The notes beneath the pieces are model-generated. The model ran no database searches. It was not told the DNA's origin and saw only the letters and a list, made by a program, of their open reading frames with translations. From CAVYXK01 sp963708245 (lineage in GTDB: Bacteria; Pseudomonadota; Alphaproteobacteria; Acetobacterales; Acetobacteraceae), in the NCBI GenBank assembly GCA_963708245.1, contig OY970201.1:558001-622000 (forward strand): DNA of 64,000 bases. Direction: 5' to 3'. The translations under genes and the position numbers were made by a program. This document shows positions 41,245-49,995 of this stretch, piece by piece (the first letter of the stretch is position 1; the number at the start of each line of letters is the position of its first letter).

Positions 41245-43251
41245 ATGAACCTGCTTGGCAAGCTGACACTGGCCGCCATTCCGCTCGATCAGCCGATCCC
41301 GCTTTTTTCTGGGGCTATTGTCGGGTTCATCATCCTTTGCGTGCTGATATTCGTCGCGCTGAAAGGTTGGGCACCGTACCTCTGGAACGAATGGATCACC
41401 AGCGTCGATCACAAGCGGATCGGCGTGATGTACATCACTTTGGCGATAGTCATGCTGATACGGGGCTTCATCGATGCGCTGATGATGCGCTCGCAGCAGG
41501 CCTTGGCTTTCAGGTCGCCGGGCTATCTGCCGCCCGACCACTACGACCAGATCTTCTCGGCACACGGGACGATCATGATCTTCTTCGTGGCGATGCCGTT
41601 CGTGATCGGGTTGATGAACGTCGTCGTTCCCTTGCAGCTTGGTGCGCGGGACGTCGCTTTCCCGACCCTCAACTCGGTCAGCTTATGGCTGACCGCGACC
41701 GGCGCACTGCTGGTGAACATTTCGCTGGTGGTGGGCGAGTTTTCCCGCGCCACCTGGCTGGCGTTTCCCCCGCTGTCGGAGCTCACGTACTCGCCCACCG
41801 TCGGCGTGGATTACTATCTGTGGTCGCTGCAAATATCCGGTGTGGGCACGCTGCTGACCGGTGTGAATTTCGTTACCACGATTTTGAAGATTTACGCCCC
41901 CGGCATGACCTATATGCGAATGCCGGTCTTCTGCTGGACCGCTCTCGCATCCAACCTCCTGATCGTCGCCGCCTTCCCGGTCCTTACGGCGACCTTCGCG
42001 ATGCTGCTGCTGGACCGCTATCTCGGCTTCCATTTCTTCACCAACGAGGCCGGCGGTAACATGATGATGTATATGAACCTGATCTGGATCTGGGGACATC
42101 CAGAGGTTTATATCCTGATCCTGCCGGCGTTCGGCGTATTCTCGGAAGTCGTATCGACCTTCTCGGGCAAGCCTCTGTTCGGCTACCGGTCGATGGTGGC
42201 GGCGACGATGGCCATCTGCATTATCTCCTTCATGGTCTGGCTGCACCATTTCTTCACCATGGGGGCGGGAGCCGATGTGAACGCGGTGTTCGGCATCGCC
42301 TCTATGATCATCGCGGTGCCGACGGGCGTGAAGATCTACAACTGGCTGTTCACGATGTACGGGGGCCGCATCGTCTATGCTACACCGATCATGTGGTCGA
42401 TCGGCTTCATGATTACGTTCCTCATCGGTGGGCTCACGGGCGTTTTGCTGGCGGTTCCTCCGGCGGATTTCGTCTTGCATAATAGCTTGTTCCTGGTCGC
42501 GCATTTCCACAACGTGATCATCGGCGGCGTACTGTTCGGTATGTTTGCCGGATACACGTACTGGTTCCCGAAGGTATTCGGTTTCCGGTTGCATGAAGGC
42601 CTGGGCAAGGCGGTATTCTGGTGCTGGTTCATCGGCTTCTATCTGGCCTTCATGCCGCTTTACGTGGTGGGTCTGATGGGGATGACACGGCGCATGCAGC
42701 ACTACGACGTGCCCGCATGGCATCCCTGGCTGCTGGTCGCGGGCGTCGGCACGCTCGTCATACTGGCCGGGATCGTGCTGCTGATCGCGCAACTTGTGGT
42801 CAGCATCCTTCAGCGAGACCAACTTCGCGATCTCACCGGCGATCCCTGGAACGGCCGCTCGCTGGAGTGGGCCGTGGCGTCGCCGCCGCCCGCATTCAAC
42901 TTCGCCGTGATGCCGCGGATCGAGGGGGGCGACGCTTATTGGGACATCAAGCAACGCGCCCTGCAGGGTGAACTCGGCGACGAGCCAGTGTACGAAGAGA
43001 TCGAGATGCCCCGCAACAGCCCGACCGGTTTCATCTGCGCCTTCTTCGCGACCATCATGGGCTTCTCCTTGATCTGGCATATCTGGTGGCTGGTCATCGT
43101 GGGCTTCATCGGCGCTTTCGCAACGTTCGTCGTCTTCGCGTGGCGTGACCGCACCGAGTACTTCGTTCCCGCCGAGGAGGTCGCCCGGATCGATCGGGCC
43201 AATCGCGCCGCCCGCCGCGCGGCATTCGCAGCCATGCAGCCAGCAGAATGA
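41245..43251 (+). CDS. cyoB: Cytochrome bo3 ubiquinol oxidase subunit I
   Basis: The 668-residue catalytic subunit with about 15 membrane segments. Low-spin haem and CuB/haem o ligands are visible: SAHGTIMIFFVAMPF, WIWGHPEVYILILPAFGV (CuB His and cross-linked Tyr), WLHHFFTMG (two CuB His) and AHFHNVIIGGV (axial His). The quinone-site Arg and Asp of the E. coli enzyme fit RGFIDALMMRSQQAL near residue 73. The N-terminal LDQPIPL and the C-terminal MPRNSPTGF are typical CyoB segments. The stop overlaps the cyoC start (ATGA). Confidence 0.98.
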   Translation: MNLLGKLTLAAIPLDQPIPLFSGAIVGFIILCVLIFVALKGWAPYLWNEWITSVDHKRIGVMYITLAIVMLIRGFIDALMMRSQQALAFRSPGYLPPDHYDQIFSAHGTIMIFFVAMPFVIGLMNVVVPLQLGARDVAFPTLNSVSLWLTATGALLVNISLVVGEFSRATWLAFPPLSELTYSPTVGVDYYLWSLQISGVGTLLTGVNFVTTILKIYAPGMTYMRMPVFCWTALASNLLIVAAFPVLTATFAMLLLDRYLGFHFFTNEAGGNMMMYMNLIWIWGHPEVYILILPAFGVFSEVVSTFSGKPLFGYRSMVAATMAICIISFMVWLHHFFTMGAGADVNAVFGIASMIIAVPTGVKIYNWLFTMYGGRIVYATPIMWSIGFMITFLIGGLTGVLLAVPPADFVLHNSLFLVAHFHNVIIGGVLFGMFAGYTYWFPKVFGFRLHEGLGKAVFWCWFIGFYLAFMPLYVVGLMGMTRRMQHYDVPAWHPWLLVAGVGTLVILAGIVLLIAQLVVSILQRDQLRDLTGDPWNGRSLEWAVASPPPAFNFAVMPRIEGGDAYWDIKQRALQGELGDEPVYEEIEMPRNSPTGFICAFFATIMGFSLIWHIWWLVIVGFIGAFATFVVFAWRDRTEYFVPAEEVARIDRANRAARRAAFAAMQPAE

Positions 43252-43919
43252 GCAGCGCAGAGGGAACGGCTGGGCGGATCGACCCGCACCACCTGGGTGG
43301 CCTCGGCCTCGCGTATTTGCGTGAGCCGCATGCCGAGCACGCGGCGCGCGACATCGTTTCCAAGCGCATCATCGTCGGCTTCGGCTTCTGGATCTTCCTG
43401 CTCAGCGATATCGTGATGTTCTCTGCTTTCTTCGCGACCTATGCGGTGCTGTCGCGGGCGACCGCCGGCGGGCCGAGCGGGAAGGACCTGTTTCATCTCG
43501 GTGTTGTCGCGGCGGAGACGACCGCGCTGCTGCTGTCCAGCTTCACCTGCGGCGTCGCCGCCATCGGCGCCAGGGCGCATCGCGACTCAATGTATTACCC
43601 CGCCATGGCGATAACCGCGCTCTTTGGGGCGATCTTCCTGTCGCTCGAGATTCACGAGTTCGTCGGGATGATCTCCATCGGCGCCGGGCCGCAGCGCAGC
43701 GCCTTTCTCTCCGCCTTCTTCACCCTGGTCGGGTGTCACGGGCTGCACGTGACTCTCGGCCTGATGTGGCTGCTGACGATGATGGCGCAGGTGTTCGCGA
43801 AAGGCTACCGCCCCGACATCCTGCGCCGCGTCCTGTGCTTCAGCCTGTTCTGGCACACGCTGGATATCATCTGGATCGGGATATTCACCGTGGTCTATCT
43901 GATGGGGGTAGCCCGATGA
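43248..43919 (+). CDS. cyoC: Cytochrome bo3 ubiquinol oxidase subunit III
   Basis: A 223-residue subunit with five membrane segments and the conserved FGFWIFLLSDIVMFSAFFATY, LEIHEFVGMI, LVGCHGLHVTLGLMW and LFWHTLDIIWIGIFTVVYL. It stabilises the catalytic core. ATGA overlaps link it to cyoB upstream and cyoD downstream. Confidence 0.97.
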   Translation: MSSAEGTAGRIDPHHLGGLGLAYLREPHAEHAARDIVSKRIIVGFGFWIFLLSDIVMFSAFFATYAVLSRATAGGPSGKDLFHLGVVAAETTALLLSSFTCGVAAIGARAHRDSMYYPAMAITALFGAIFLSLEIHEFVGMISIGAGPQRSAFLSAFFTLVGCHGLHVTLGLMWLLTMMAQVFAKGYRPDILRRVLCFSLFWHTLDIIWIGIFTVVYLMGVAR

Positions 43920-44311
43920 GCGACACCGAGCGTACACTGCGTCGCGGCGACATTTCCCCCGGCGATGAGCGTGCCGAAGGTCACGAGATCGCAGAAGGCC
44001 TGCTTGGCTATCTGGTCGGGCTGGGTCTCGCCGCACTGATCACGGTGGTGGCATTCTTCATTTCGGGCACCACGCTGGTTTGGCAGCCCAGCATCCCTAT
44101 CGCCCTCTTTGTGCTGGCCGTCGCGCAGATGGGCGTTCATCTGGTCTTCTTCATCCACATCACGACCGGTCCCGACCACTTCAACAACGTGCTTGCACTG
44201 GCGTTCGGGGTGCTGATCGTGATGCTGGTGATGGTGGGGTCGATATGGATCATGGCCCACCTCAATCAAAACATGATGCCGATGGACCAGATCATGCAGA
44301 TGCAGGGGTAG
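43916..44311 (+). CDS. cyoD: Cytochrome bo3 ubiquinol oxidase subunit IV
   Basis: A 131-residue subunit with three membrane segments. Typical stretches: GYLVGLGLAALITVVAFF, ALFVLAVAQMGVHLVFFIHI and FGVLIVMLVMVGSIWIMAHL, with a Met-rich end. The start MSDTERTLR overlaps the cyoC stop (ATGA). The operon ends here: cyoE (haem O synthase) is not in the next 20 kb. Confidence 0.96.
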   Translation: MSDTERTLRRGDISPGDERAEGHEIAEGLLGYLVGLGLAALITVVAFFISGTTLVWQPSIPIALFVLAVAQMGVHLVFFIHITTGPDHFNNVLALAFGVLIVMLVMVGSIWIMAHLNQNMMPMDQIMQMQG

Positions 44312-44451
44312 GCGATAAGGTTGTACCGGCCGCCGCAGAGATTGACTCTGTAACGGCCCCTGACCCATCGAGCGCCGTTCGTCACAGATGGACCAGCCCG
44401 CTTGCCAGCATGATTGCATTTGTGGTTGTCTGACGCGGCAAATCAAGAGGG

Positions 44452-46203
44452 ATGGCCGCCATCTCCGCACGCAAGCAGTTCCGCCTCGTATTGATCAAGC
44501 CGTCGCATTACGACGACGACGGCTATGTCATTCAGTGGTTCCGCTCCTCCATGCCGTCCAACAGCCTCGCGGCGGTCTACGGGCTGGCGATGGATTGCGC
44601 GGCGCGGCACGTGCTGGGGCCGGACACTGCCATCGTCGTGGATGCCTATGACGAGACCAACACCCGAATCCGGCCGGAGCGGATCGCTCGTGACATAACG
44701 CAGGCTGGCGCCGGGATGGTGGGACTGGTCGGGGTGCAGTCCAACCAGTACTCGCGCGCGATGGACCTGGCCCGCCGGTTCCGTACACGCGGCATCGATG
44801 TCGCCATTGGCGGGTTCCACGTCTCGGGCACTCTCGCGATGCTGCCGACCATTACGCCAGAGCTGCAGGAGGCGATGGACCTTGGCATCGTGCTCTATGC
44901 CGGCGAGGCGGAAGACGGGCTCGAGGAGCTGCTCCGCGATGCCGCCGCCGGCACGCTGCGGCCGCTCTATAACCATATGGCGACACTGCCGAACCTCGCC
45001 GGCGTGCCGATTCCCTATCTGCCACCCGACCGCGTCGCCCGCACCGCCGGACGAATGACCACGTTCGATGCAGGCCGCGGCTGTCCGTTCCAGTGCAGCT
45101 TCTGTACCATCATCAACGTCCAGGGTCGCGTTTCGCGCCGCCGCACCGCCGACGACGTGGAGGCAATCGTCCGCCAAAACGCTGCGCAGGGTGTGCAGAG
45201 TTTTTTCATTACTGACGACAATTTTGCTCGCAATAAAGACTGGGAACCGATTTTCGACCGGCTGATCGTGCTGCGCGAGCGGGAGGGGTTCAGTATCAAG
45301 CTGACCATTCAGGTGGACACGCTGTGTCACCGCATTCCGCGTTTCATTGAGAAAGCCGAGCGCGCCGGCGTGGTGCGGGTGTTCATCGGCCTGGAATCGA
45401 TCAACCCGGACAGTCTGCTCGCGGCGAAGAAGAAGCAGAACCGCATCGCCGAGTATCGCGACATGCTGCTGGCCTGGAAGCGCATCCGCGCGGTGATCTG
45501 GGCCGGCTACATCATCGGCTTTCCAGCCGACACCCCGGCGACAGTGATGCGCGACATTCGTATCATCCAGAACGAGCTTCCGATCGATTTCCTGGAGTTC
45601 TTCATCCTGACGCCGCTACCAGGGTCGGAGGACCATCAGAAACTGGCGCTTGCGGGCGTCGCGATGGATGCGGACCTCAACCGCTACGACACATTCCACG
45701 TAGTGACCGCACATTCGACGATGAGTTGCAGCGAGTGGGAGCAGACCTATTGGGCAGCGTGGCGTACCTACTATACGTTTCCACATATGTGCACGCTGAT
45801 GCGCCGTGCCGCTGCCACTCGGATCTCGCTCGGCAAAATGTTGAGCATGCTGCTCAGCTTCTGGAGCTTGAGCCTGGTCGAGCACACACATCCGCTGGAG
45901 GGCGGCTACCTCCGCCGCAAGGTGCGCACCGAGCGCCGTCCGGGATGGCCCATTGTGCCGGCATGGCGGTTCTGGCCGATGTTTGGGCTCGACTTCGTGG
46001 TCAAGCATGCGAGAGTCGGGGTGATGGCGGCGCGTCTATTGATGCTGCGTCACCAACTGAAGCGAGACCAAACGGCGCGCGATTACCGCGACCGCGCGCT
46101 GACGCCAGTCGGTGACGACGAGGCGCTGGAACTGTTGACAGTGACGCCGGCTGCGCGCAGCGCAGCACGAGCGAAGTTGCGACCGCTTGCATCTGCAAGT
46201 TGA
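44452..46203 (+). CDS. Class B-like radical SAM protein with N-terminal Rossmann domain
   Basis: A 583-residue radical SAM enzyme. Residues 1-170 form a B12-binding-like Rossmann domain (VGLVGVQSNQYSRAMDLARR, VAIGGFHVSGTLAML), but the His of the cobalamin DxHxxG motif is absent, so a base-off B12 is not assured. The SAM cluster motif is DAGRGCPFQCSFCTIINVQG with Cys-x3-Cys-x2-Cys near residue 210, followed by FFITDDNFARNKDW, VFIGLESINPDS and YIIGFPADTPATV. The C-terminal 150 residues (RTYYTFPHM, FWSLSLVEHTHPLEGGYLRRK) are family-specific. I do not recognise the product. It starts 140 bases after cyoD; AAGAGG lies just before the ATG. Confidence 0.85.
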   Translation: MAAISARKQFRLVLIKPSHYDDDGYVIQWFRSSMPSNSLAAVYGLAMDCAARHVLGPDTAIVVDAYDETNTRIRPERIARDITQAGAGMVGLVGVQSNQYSRAMDLARRFRTRGIDVAIGGFHVSGTLAMLPTITPELQEAMDLGIVLYAGEAEDGLEELLRDAAAGTLRPLYNHMATLPNLAGVPIPYLPPDRVARTAGRMTTFDAGRGCPFQCSFCTIINVQGRVSRRRTADDVEAIVRQNAAQGVQSFFITDDNFARNKDWEPIFDRLIVLREREGFSIKLTIQVDTLCHRIPRFIEKAERAGVVRVFIGLESINPDSLLAAKKKQNRIAEYRDMLLAWKRIRAVIWAGYIIGFPADTPATVMRDIRIIQNELPIDFLEFFILTPLPGSEDHQKLALAGVAMDADLNRYDTFHVVTAHSTMSCSEWEQTYWAAWRTYYTFPHMCTLMRRAAATRISLGKMLSMLLSFWSLSLVEHTHPLEGGYLRRKVRTERRPGWPIVPAWRFWPMFGLDFVVKHARVGVMAARLLMLRHQLKRDQTARDYRDRALTPVGDDEALELLTVTPAARSAARAKLRPLASAS

Positions 46204-46242
46204 TTTCTTCAGTCGGACGCAGGGGCGCCCGGCCTTCGTCAT

Positions 46243-47337
46243 CTAAGGCCCCCTCTCCTCTACCGCAGCCCGAAGCAGCGCCGCCGTGCGGTACACGCCG
46301 TGCACCATCTTGCTGTACGGCAGCAGCACGAACAGCGCCAGGATGCAGCCCAGATGCACCGCCAGCGCGATCCCCATATCCACCGTCGCCCGCAGCCCCA
46401 GCAGCACCAAGCCCGTCGCGGCGCTCAGCGCCAGCAACAGCAGCAGCGCGACATCCGCCCCCAGCAGCTCGCGCGCCGCCGGCACCGGATCATCGACCAG
46501 CTTCATCGCGAACAGGCCACCGGCGCCCGCCAGCAGCCCGATCCCGCCCAGCGTACCTAGCAGCACGGGCAAGCTGAAGAACGGATACGGCGCGTCCCGC
46601 CCCAGAAACGCGTGATACACGAACCCCACACAGGTGGCGGCGAAACACAGAAAGAAGCCGAAGAACATCGCTTGGTGCAGCCACCGCCGCGTCATTGAGA
46701 AGCGCTCGGAGTTATCGTTGCAGCCGTGACCGCCGCCACCGAGGTTGCGCAGGCTCAGCACATCGCCCAGCGCCCGCAGGACCGCGCCCACGGCGATCCG
46801 GCTCGACGTCCCGGCATCGCGCCAGAACCGCACCGCGCCCATCCCCAGCGCGACCAGCGAGAAAATGAACGTGACCAACCCGACAAGCTGCATCGTCCAG
46901 AGCGGGATCACCGTATAGAACGTCCCTCCCTCGATTGCATGCGCGGTGTAAAGCTCCTCGGGCGCGGCGAAAGTGACAGTCAGAATTAGCACCAGCGCAA
47001 GCGAGACCGCGGTGACCAACGACGCCACCACCCCGTTGCGTTGGAAGGCGCGCGCCAGTGGCTGCGGCCACGCGTAGTCATGATAGCTTTCAGCGCGCAC
47101 AAGCGCCAAGCTGCGCGGCACATTGATGCCCCATTCGTGCGGCGGCGCGTATTGGCACGCATAATAACAGCCGCGGCAGTTGTGGCAGAGATTCGCCAGA
47201 TAGCTCAGATCGGCGGCGCTGAACGCGCGCTGCCGCTCCATGGCGGGGAACACAGCGCAGAAGCCCTCGCAGTAGCGGCAGGCGTTGCACACTTCCATCT
47301 CGCGCCGTGCATCGCCGACCGCTTCAGTTTCGCGCAT
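46243..47337 (-). CDS. tcuB: TcuB/CitB-type membrane Fe-S and cytochrome b protein
   Basis: A 364-residue protein of the tricarballylate utilisation TcuB (CitB/CobZ C-terminal) family, which re-oxidises the FAD of TcuA and passes electrons to the membrane. The N-terminus carries two four-Cys ferredoxin-like motifs, CNACRYCEGFCAVFP (about residues 17-31) and CHNCRGCYYACQYAPP (about 52-67). About six membrane segments follow with conserved His residues. The start MRETEAVGDARREME is chosen because it overlaps the upstream gene's end by 14 bases. The pair tcuA-tcuB is the standard order. Substrate may be tricarballylate or a related tricarboxylate. Confidence 0.9.
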   Translation of the reverse strand: MRETEAVGDARREMEVCNACRYCEGFCAVFPAMERQRAFSAADLSYLANLCHNCRGCYYACQYAPPHEWGINVPRSLALVRAESYHDYAWPQPLARAFQRNGVVASLVTAVSLALVLILTVTFAAPEELYTAHAIEGGTFYTVIPLWTMQLVGLVTFIFSLVALGMGAVRFWRDAGTSSRIAVGAVLRALGDVLSLRNLGGGGHGCNDNSERFSMTRRWLHQAMFFGFFLCFAATCVGFVYHAFLGRDAPYPFFSLPVLLGTLGGIGLLAGAGGLFAMKLVDDPVPAARELLGADVALLLLLALSAATGLVLLGLRATVDMGIALAVHLGCILALFVLLPYSKMVHGVYRTAALLRAAVEERGP

Positions 47338-48722
47338 GCCGTGCCGCCTCTTCCCCGGCAATCCGGCCGAACACCGTGCCGATCGTCATACCGAACCCGG
47401 CGAGGTAACCCCTGCCGAGAATGTTGCCGGCCATGATCTCGCCGGAGGCGAACAGGTTGCCGGCGGGTCGCCCGTCCTCCATCAGCACCTGCGCCTGTTC
47501 GTTCACCCGAACGCCCAGATAGGTGAAAGTGATTCCCGGCCGCAGCGGATAGCCGGTGAAGGGCGGCGTGTCGATCGGCCGAGCCCAGTTCGTCTTCGGC
47601 GGATCAAGCCCCTCGGTCGCACATCCATCCAGCTTCTTGTCGTCGAATCGGCCCGGCCGCACCGCGAGGTTATACCGAGAAACTGTAGCACGCAGCTTGA
47701 TCGGATCGAGGCCCAGTCGCTCGGCCAACTCGCCCAGCAATTCGGCGGTGATCGCCGGATAGACCGACGGCATGAACAACGGCACCGATTTGGCATCGCA
47801 GACCGAATAGGCAATTTGCCCCGGCTGCTGCGCAATCAACCGGCCCCAGATGGCGTAGCGCTTGGGCCAGAGGTCCTCGCCCTCGTCGTAGAAGCGCTCG
47901 GCGTCGCGATTCACCACGATGCTGAACGGCACGCAGTCGAGCCGTGTGGCGATGCCGCCGTCGAATTTCGGCGCCCGGGCATCCAGTGCCACGGCGTGGC
48001 ATTGCGTGGGATCGCCGACAGCCGCAACGCCCTGATCGAGCAGGTTCTTCAGGACCCGGCCGCGGTTATATGGCGTGCCGCGGATAACGAAATTATCCAC
48101 GGCCTCGCCCCAGTATTGCCGCATCCAGTCCAGGTTCGACTGGAACCCGCCAGACGATGCAATCACGCAGCGTGCCTGCACCGTCTTGGGGAAGCCCTTA
48201 TAGGTGATCTCGATCGAATGAACCATGCCGTTGTTAAGTTTCAATGAAACCACCTCTGCATCGTACAGAATATCGACGCCAAGCCGCTCCGCGGTCAGAT
48301 AATACGCGTTGACCAACGCCTTGCCCCCACCCAGGAAGAACGCGTTGGTTCGCGACAGGCTGAGCGTACCTGCAAGCGAGGGCTGAAACCGCACGCCGCA
48401 CTGCTTCATCCAGCCGAACACGCCAGCCGATGCGCGGATCGTCATGCGGGCGAGCGTTTCGTCGGTGTTGCCGCCGGTGACGCGGCGCAGGTCATCCCAG
48501 GTACTCGTCCTCGTGGTAAGCATCGGTCAGCGTCTCGGTCGGCGCATCGTGCATTGCCCGCAGGTTCCGTGTGTGACGGCTGTTTCCGCCGCGAAACGCG
48601 CGCGGCGCATGCTCGGCCAGCAGCACGCTGGCACCGTGTTGGCGCGCGGTGATCGCCGCGCATAGGGCCGCGTTGCCGCCGCCCGCGACGAACACGTCGT
48701 AGGTCTTGCCGAGATCGGGCAC
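47324..48722 (-). pseudogene. tcuA: FAD-dependent tricarballylate dehydrogenase, frameshifted
   Basis: A TcuA/CobZ-N flavoprotein that oxidises tricarballylate to aconitate. The N-terminal piece (from a GTG at 48722, though the start is uncertain) has DVFVAGGGNAALCAAITARQ, an FAD Rossmann motif, and GGNSRHTRNLRAMHD, then runs into TGA after DAYHEDEYLG. The C-terminal piece resumes one base away as WDDLRRVTGGNTDETLARM and is complete to the stop. Homologues read EFWDDL without a break, and removing one C of TACCTGG near 48501 restores the frame. Either a recent one-base insertion or a sequencing error. The rest of the gene shows no other damage. Confidence 0.85.
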
Positions 48723-48786
48723 GCGTGCTGTGTACGGATGGACGTGCCGTCGCGCAAGCCGGCGCGCGGCGATGCAGGAGGATGCC

Positions 48787-49317
48787 ATGGAGCCAGCCGA
48801 CACGCGCGCCTGGCACGAGATCGTGGTAGATGGGCTGAAACGCCATGCGGTACGGCTGGTGACCTACGTGCCGGACAACGTGCTGCGGCCGCTGCTCGAT
48901 GCGGTGCACGCCGATCCGTTCTTCACCGCCTTCGCCACCACGCGCGAGGAGGAAGCGCTCGGCATCGTGGCCGGCGCCTGGATGGGTGGACTGCGCGGCA
49001 TCCTGCTGATGCAGACGAGCGGTTTCGGCACGCTGGCGAACGTGATTGCGTCACTTGCCGTGCCGTTCCAGATCCCGGTGCTTATGATGGTCTCGGAACG
49101 CGGCACGCTGGGTGAGTTCAACCTCGGCCAGGCGATGGTGGCGAAGACGATGCGCCCCGTGCTGGACGCGCTGGCCGTGGAGCACCATACGATGACCCAC
49201 CTCGACGAAGTAGAGTTCATCGTTGATCGCACGATCCGTCAGGCAGTCGCGACGCAGGCGCCGGCTTGCCTAATCCTCTCGCCGCTGCTGACCGGCGGCA
49301 AAGTGTTCCAGCGGTAG
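48787..49317 (+). CDS. ThDP-dependent decarboxylase, pyrimidine-domain subunit (sulfopyruvate decarboxylase alpha-like)
   Basis: A 176-residue protein equal to the N-terminal PYR domain of thiamine-diphosphate decarboxylases, as in ComD or the Fom2/phosphonopyruvate decarboxylase half. It contains VTYVPDNVLRPLLDAV, the glutamate-bearing TTREEEALGIVAGAWMGG (Glu about residue 54) that activates ThDP, and LLMQTSGFGTLANVIASL. AGGAGG sits 5 bases before the ATG. Its pyrophosphate-domain partner begins 13 bases downstream, so the two form one split enzyme acting on a 2-oxoacid. It starts close to the opposing tcuA start. Confidence 0.88.
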   Translation: MEPADTRAWHEIVVDGLKRHAVRLVTYVPDNVLRPLLDAVHADPFFTAFATTREEEALGIVAGAWMGGLRGILLMQTSGFGTLANVIASLAVPFQIPVLMMVSERGTLGEFNLGQAMVAKTMRPVLDALAVEHHTMTHLDEVEFIVDRTIRQAVATQAPACLILSPLLTGGKVFQR

Positions 49318-49330
49318 GGGAGCCGGCGCA

Positions 49331-49942
49331 ATGTCGTTCGCGGCCAATCACCCGGCAAATCGAGACCGGGCGAAGGTGATGAATCGCTTCGACCTGACGA
49401 AGCGGCTGGTAGCGAAATTGAAGCACGACGAGGCTGTGATCGGCGGCATCGGCTACACCAATTTCGACCTGTGGGCGGCCGGACGGCGGCCACAGAATTT
49501 CTACATGCTGGGCAGCATGGGGCTGGCGGCGCCGATCGCACTGGGCGTGGCGCTGGCGCAACCGCAGCGGCGAGTGATCGCGCTGGAAGGCGATGGCTCG
49601 ATCCTGATGCAGCTCGGTTCGCTGGCAACGATCGCCGGGCGGCGGCAGCGGAACCTGGCGGTGGTGATCATGGACAACGGCACGTACCAGATCACCGGCG
49701 GGCAGGCGGCGGCAACAGCCGCAGGGACGGATGTCGTTGCGATCGCGCGCGGGGCGGGGATCGCGCAGAGCGCCTGGGCGGCCGATGAGGGTGATTTCGA
49801 GGAACTAGTTGATCTGGCGTTGCACGAGGATGGACCATGGCTGATCGGTTGCCGGATCGATCAGTCAGGGCCCGCTGATACGACCGAGCGCGACCCGGCG
49901 CGTATCCGCGATCAGTTCATGCGTGGCTTGGGCGTTAAGTAA
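49331..49942 (+). CDS. ThDP-dependent decarboxylase, pyrophosphate-domain subunit (sulfopyruvate decarboxylase beta-like)
   Basis: A 203-residue PP-domain subunit. It shows YMLGSMGLAAPIALGVALA, then the ThDP/Mg2+ motif EGDGSILMQLGSLATIAG ending VVIMDNGTYQITGG (GDGS to N spacing of about 27). Together with the preceding gene it makes a full decarboxylase of the ComDE/phosphonopyruvate type. GGGGAG precedes the ATG by 8 bases. Substrate candidates are sulfopyruvate, phosphonopyruvate or another 3-substituted pyruvate; no neighbouring PEP mutase or sulfolactate gene decides it. A dispersed repeat follows the stop. Confidence 0.88.
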   Translation: MSFAANHPANRDRAKVMNRFDLTKRLVAKLKHDEAVIGGIGYTNFDLWAAGRRPQNFYMLGSMGLAAPIALGVALAQPQRRVIALEGDGSILMQLGSLATIAGRRQRNLAVVIMDNGTYQITGGQAAATAAGTDVVAIARGAGIAQSAWAADEGDFEELVDLALHEDGPWLIGCRIDQSGPADTTERDPARIRDQFMRGLGVK

Positions 49943-49950
49943 GAGTTTTC

Positions 49951-49984
49951 TCAGCGTCCTCTGCGTCTCTGCGGTAAACCTTCC
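49951..49984 (+). repeat. CTCTGCGTCTCTGCGGT dispersed repeat, single arm
   Basis: TCCTCTGCGTCTCTGCGGTAAACC lies 8 bases after the decarboxylase beta stop and matches one arm of the repeat at 35712-35782 almost exactly. It sits in the convergent gap before the CocE-type gene. Confidence 0.6.
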
Positions 49985-49995
49985 TTTCTTCACTT

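Noticed and set aside
41683..43080. Antisense open frame over cyoB
   Set aside because: Covers the haem-copper core of cyoB; no start signal or family motif.
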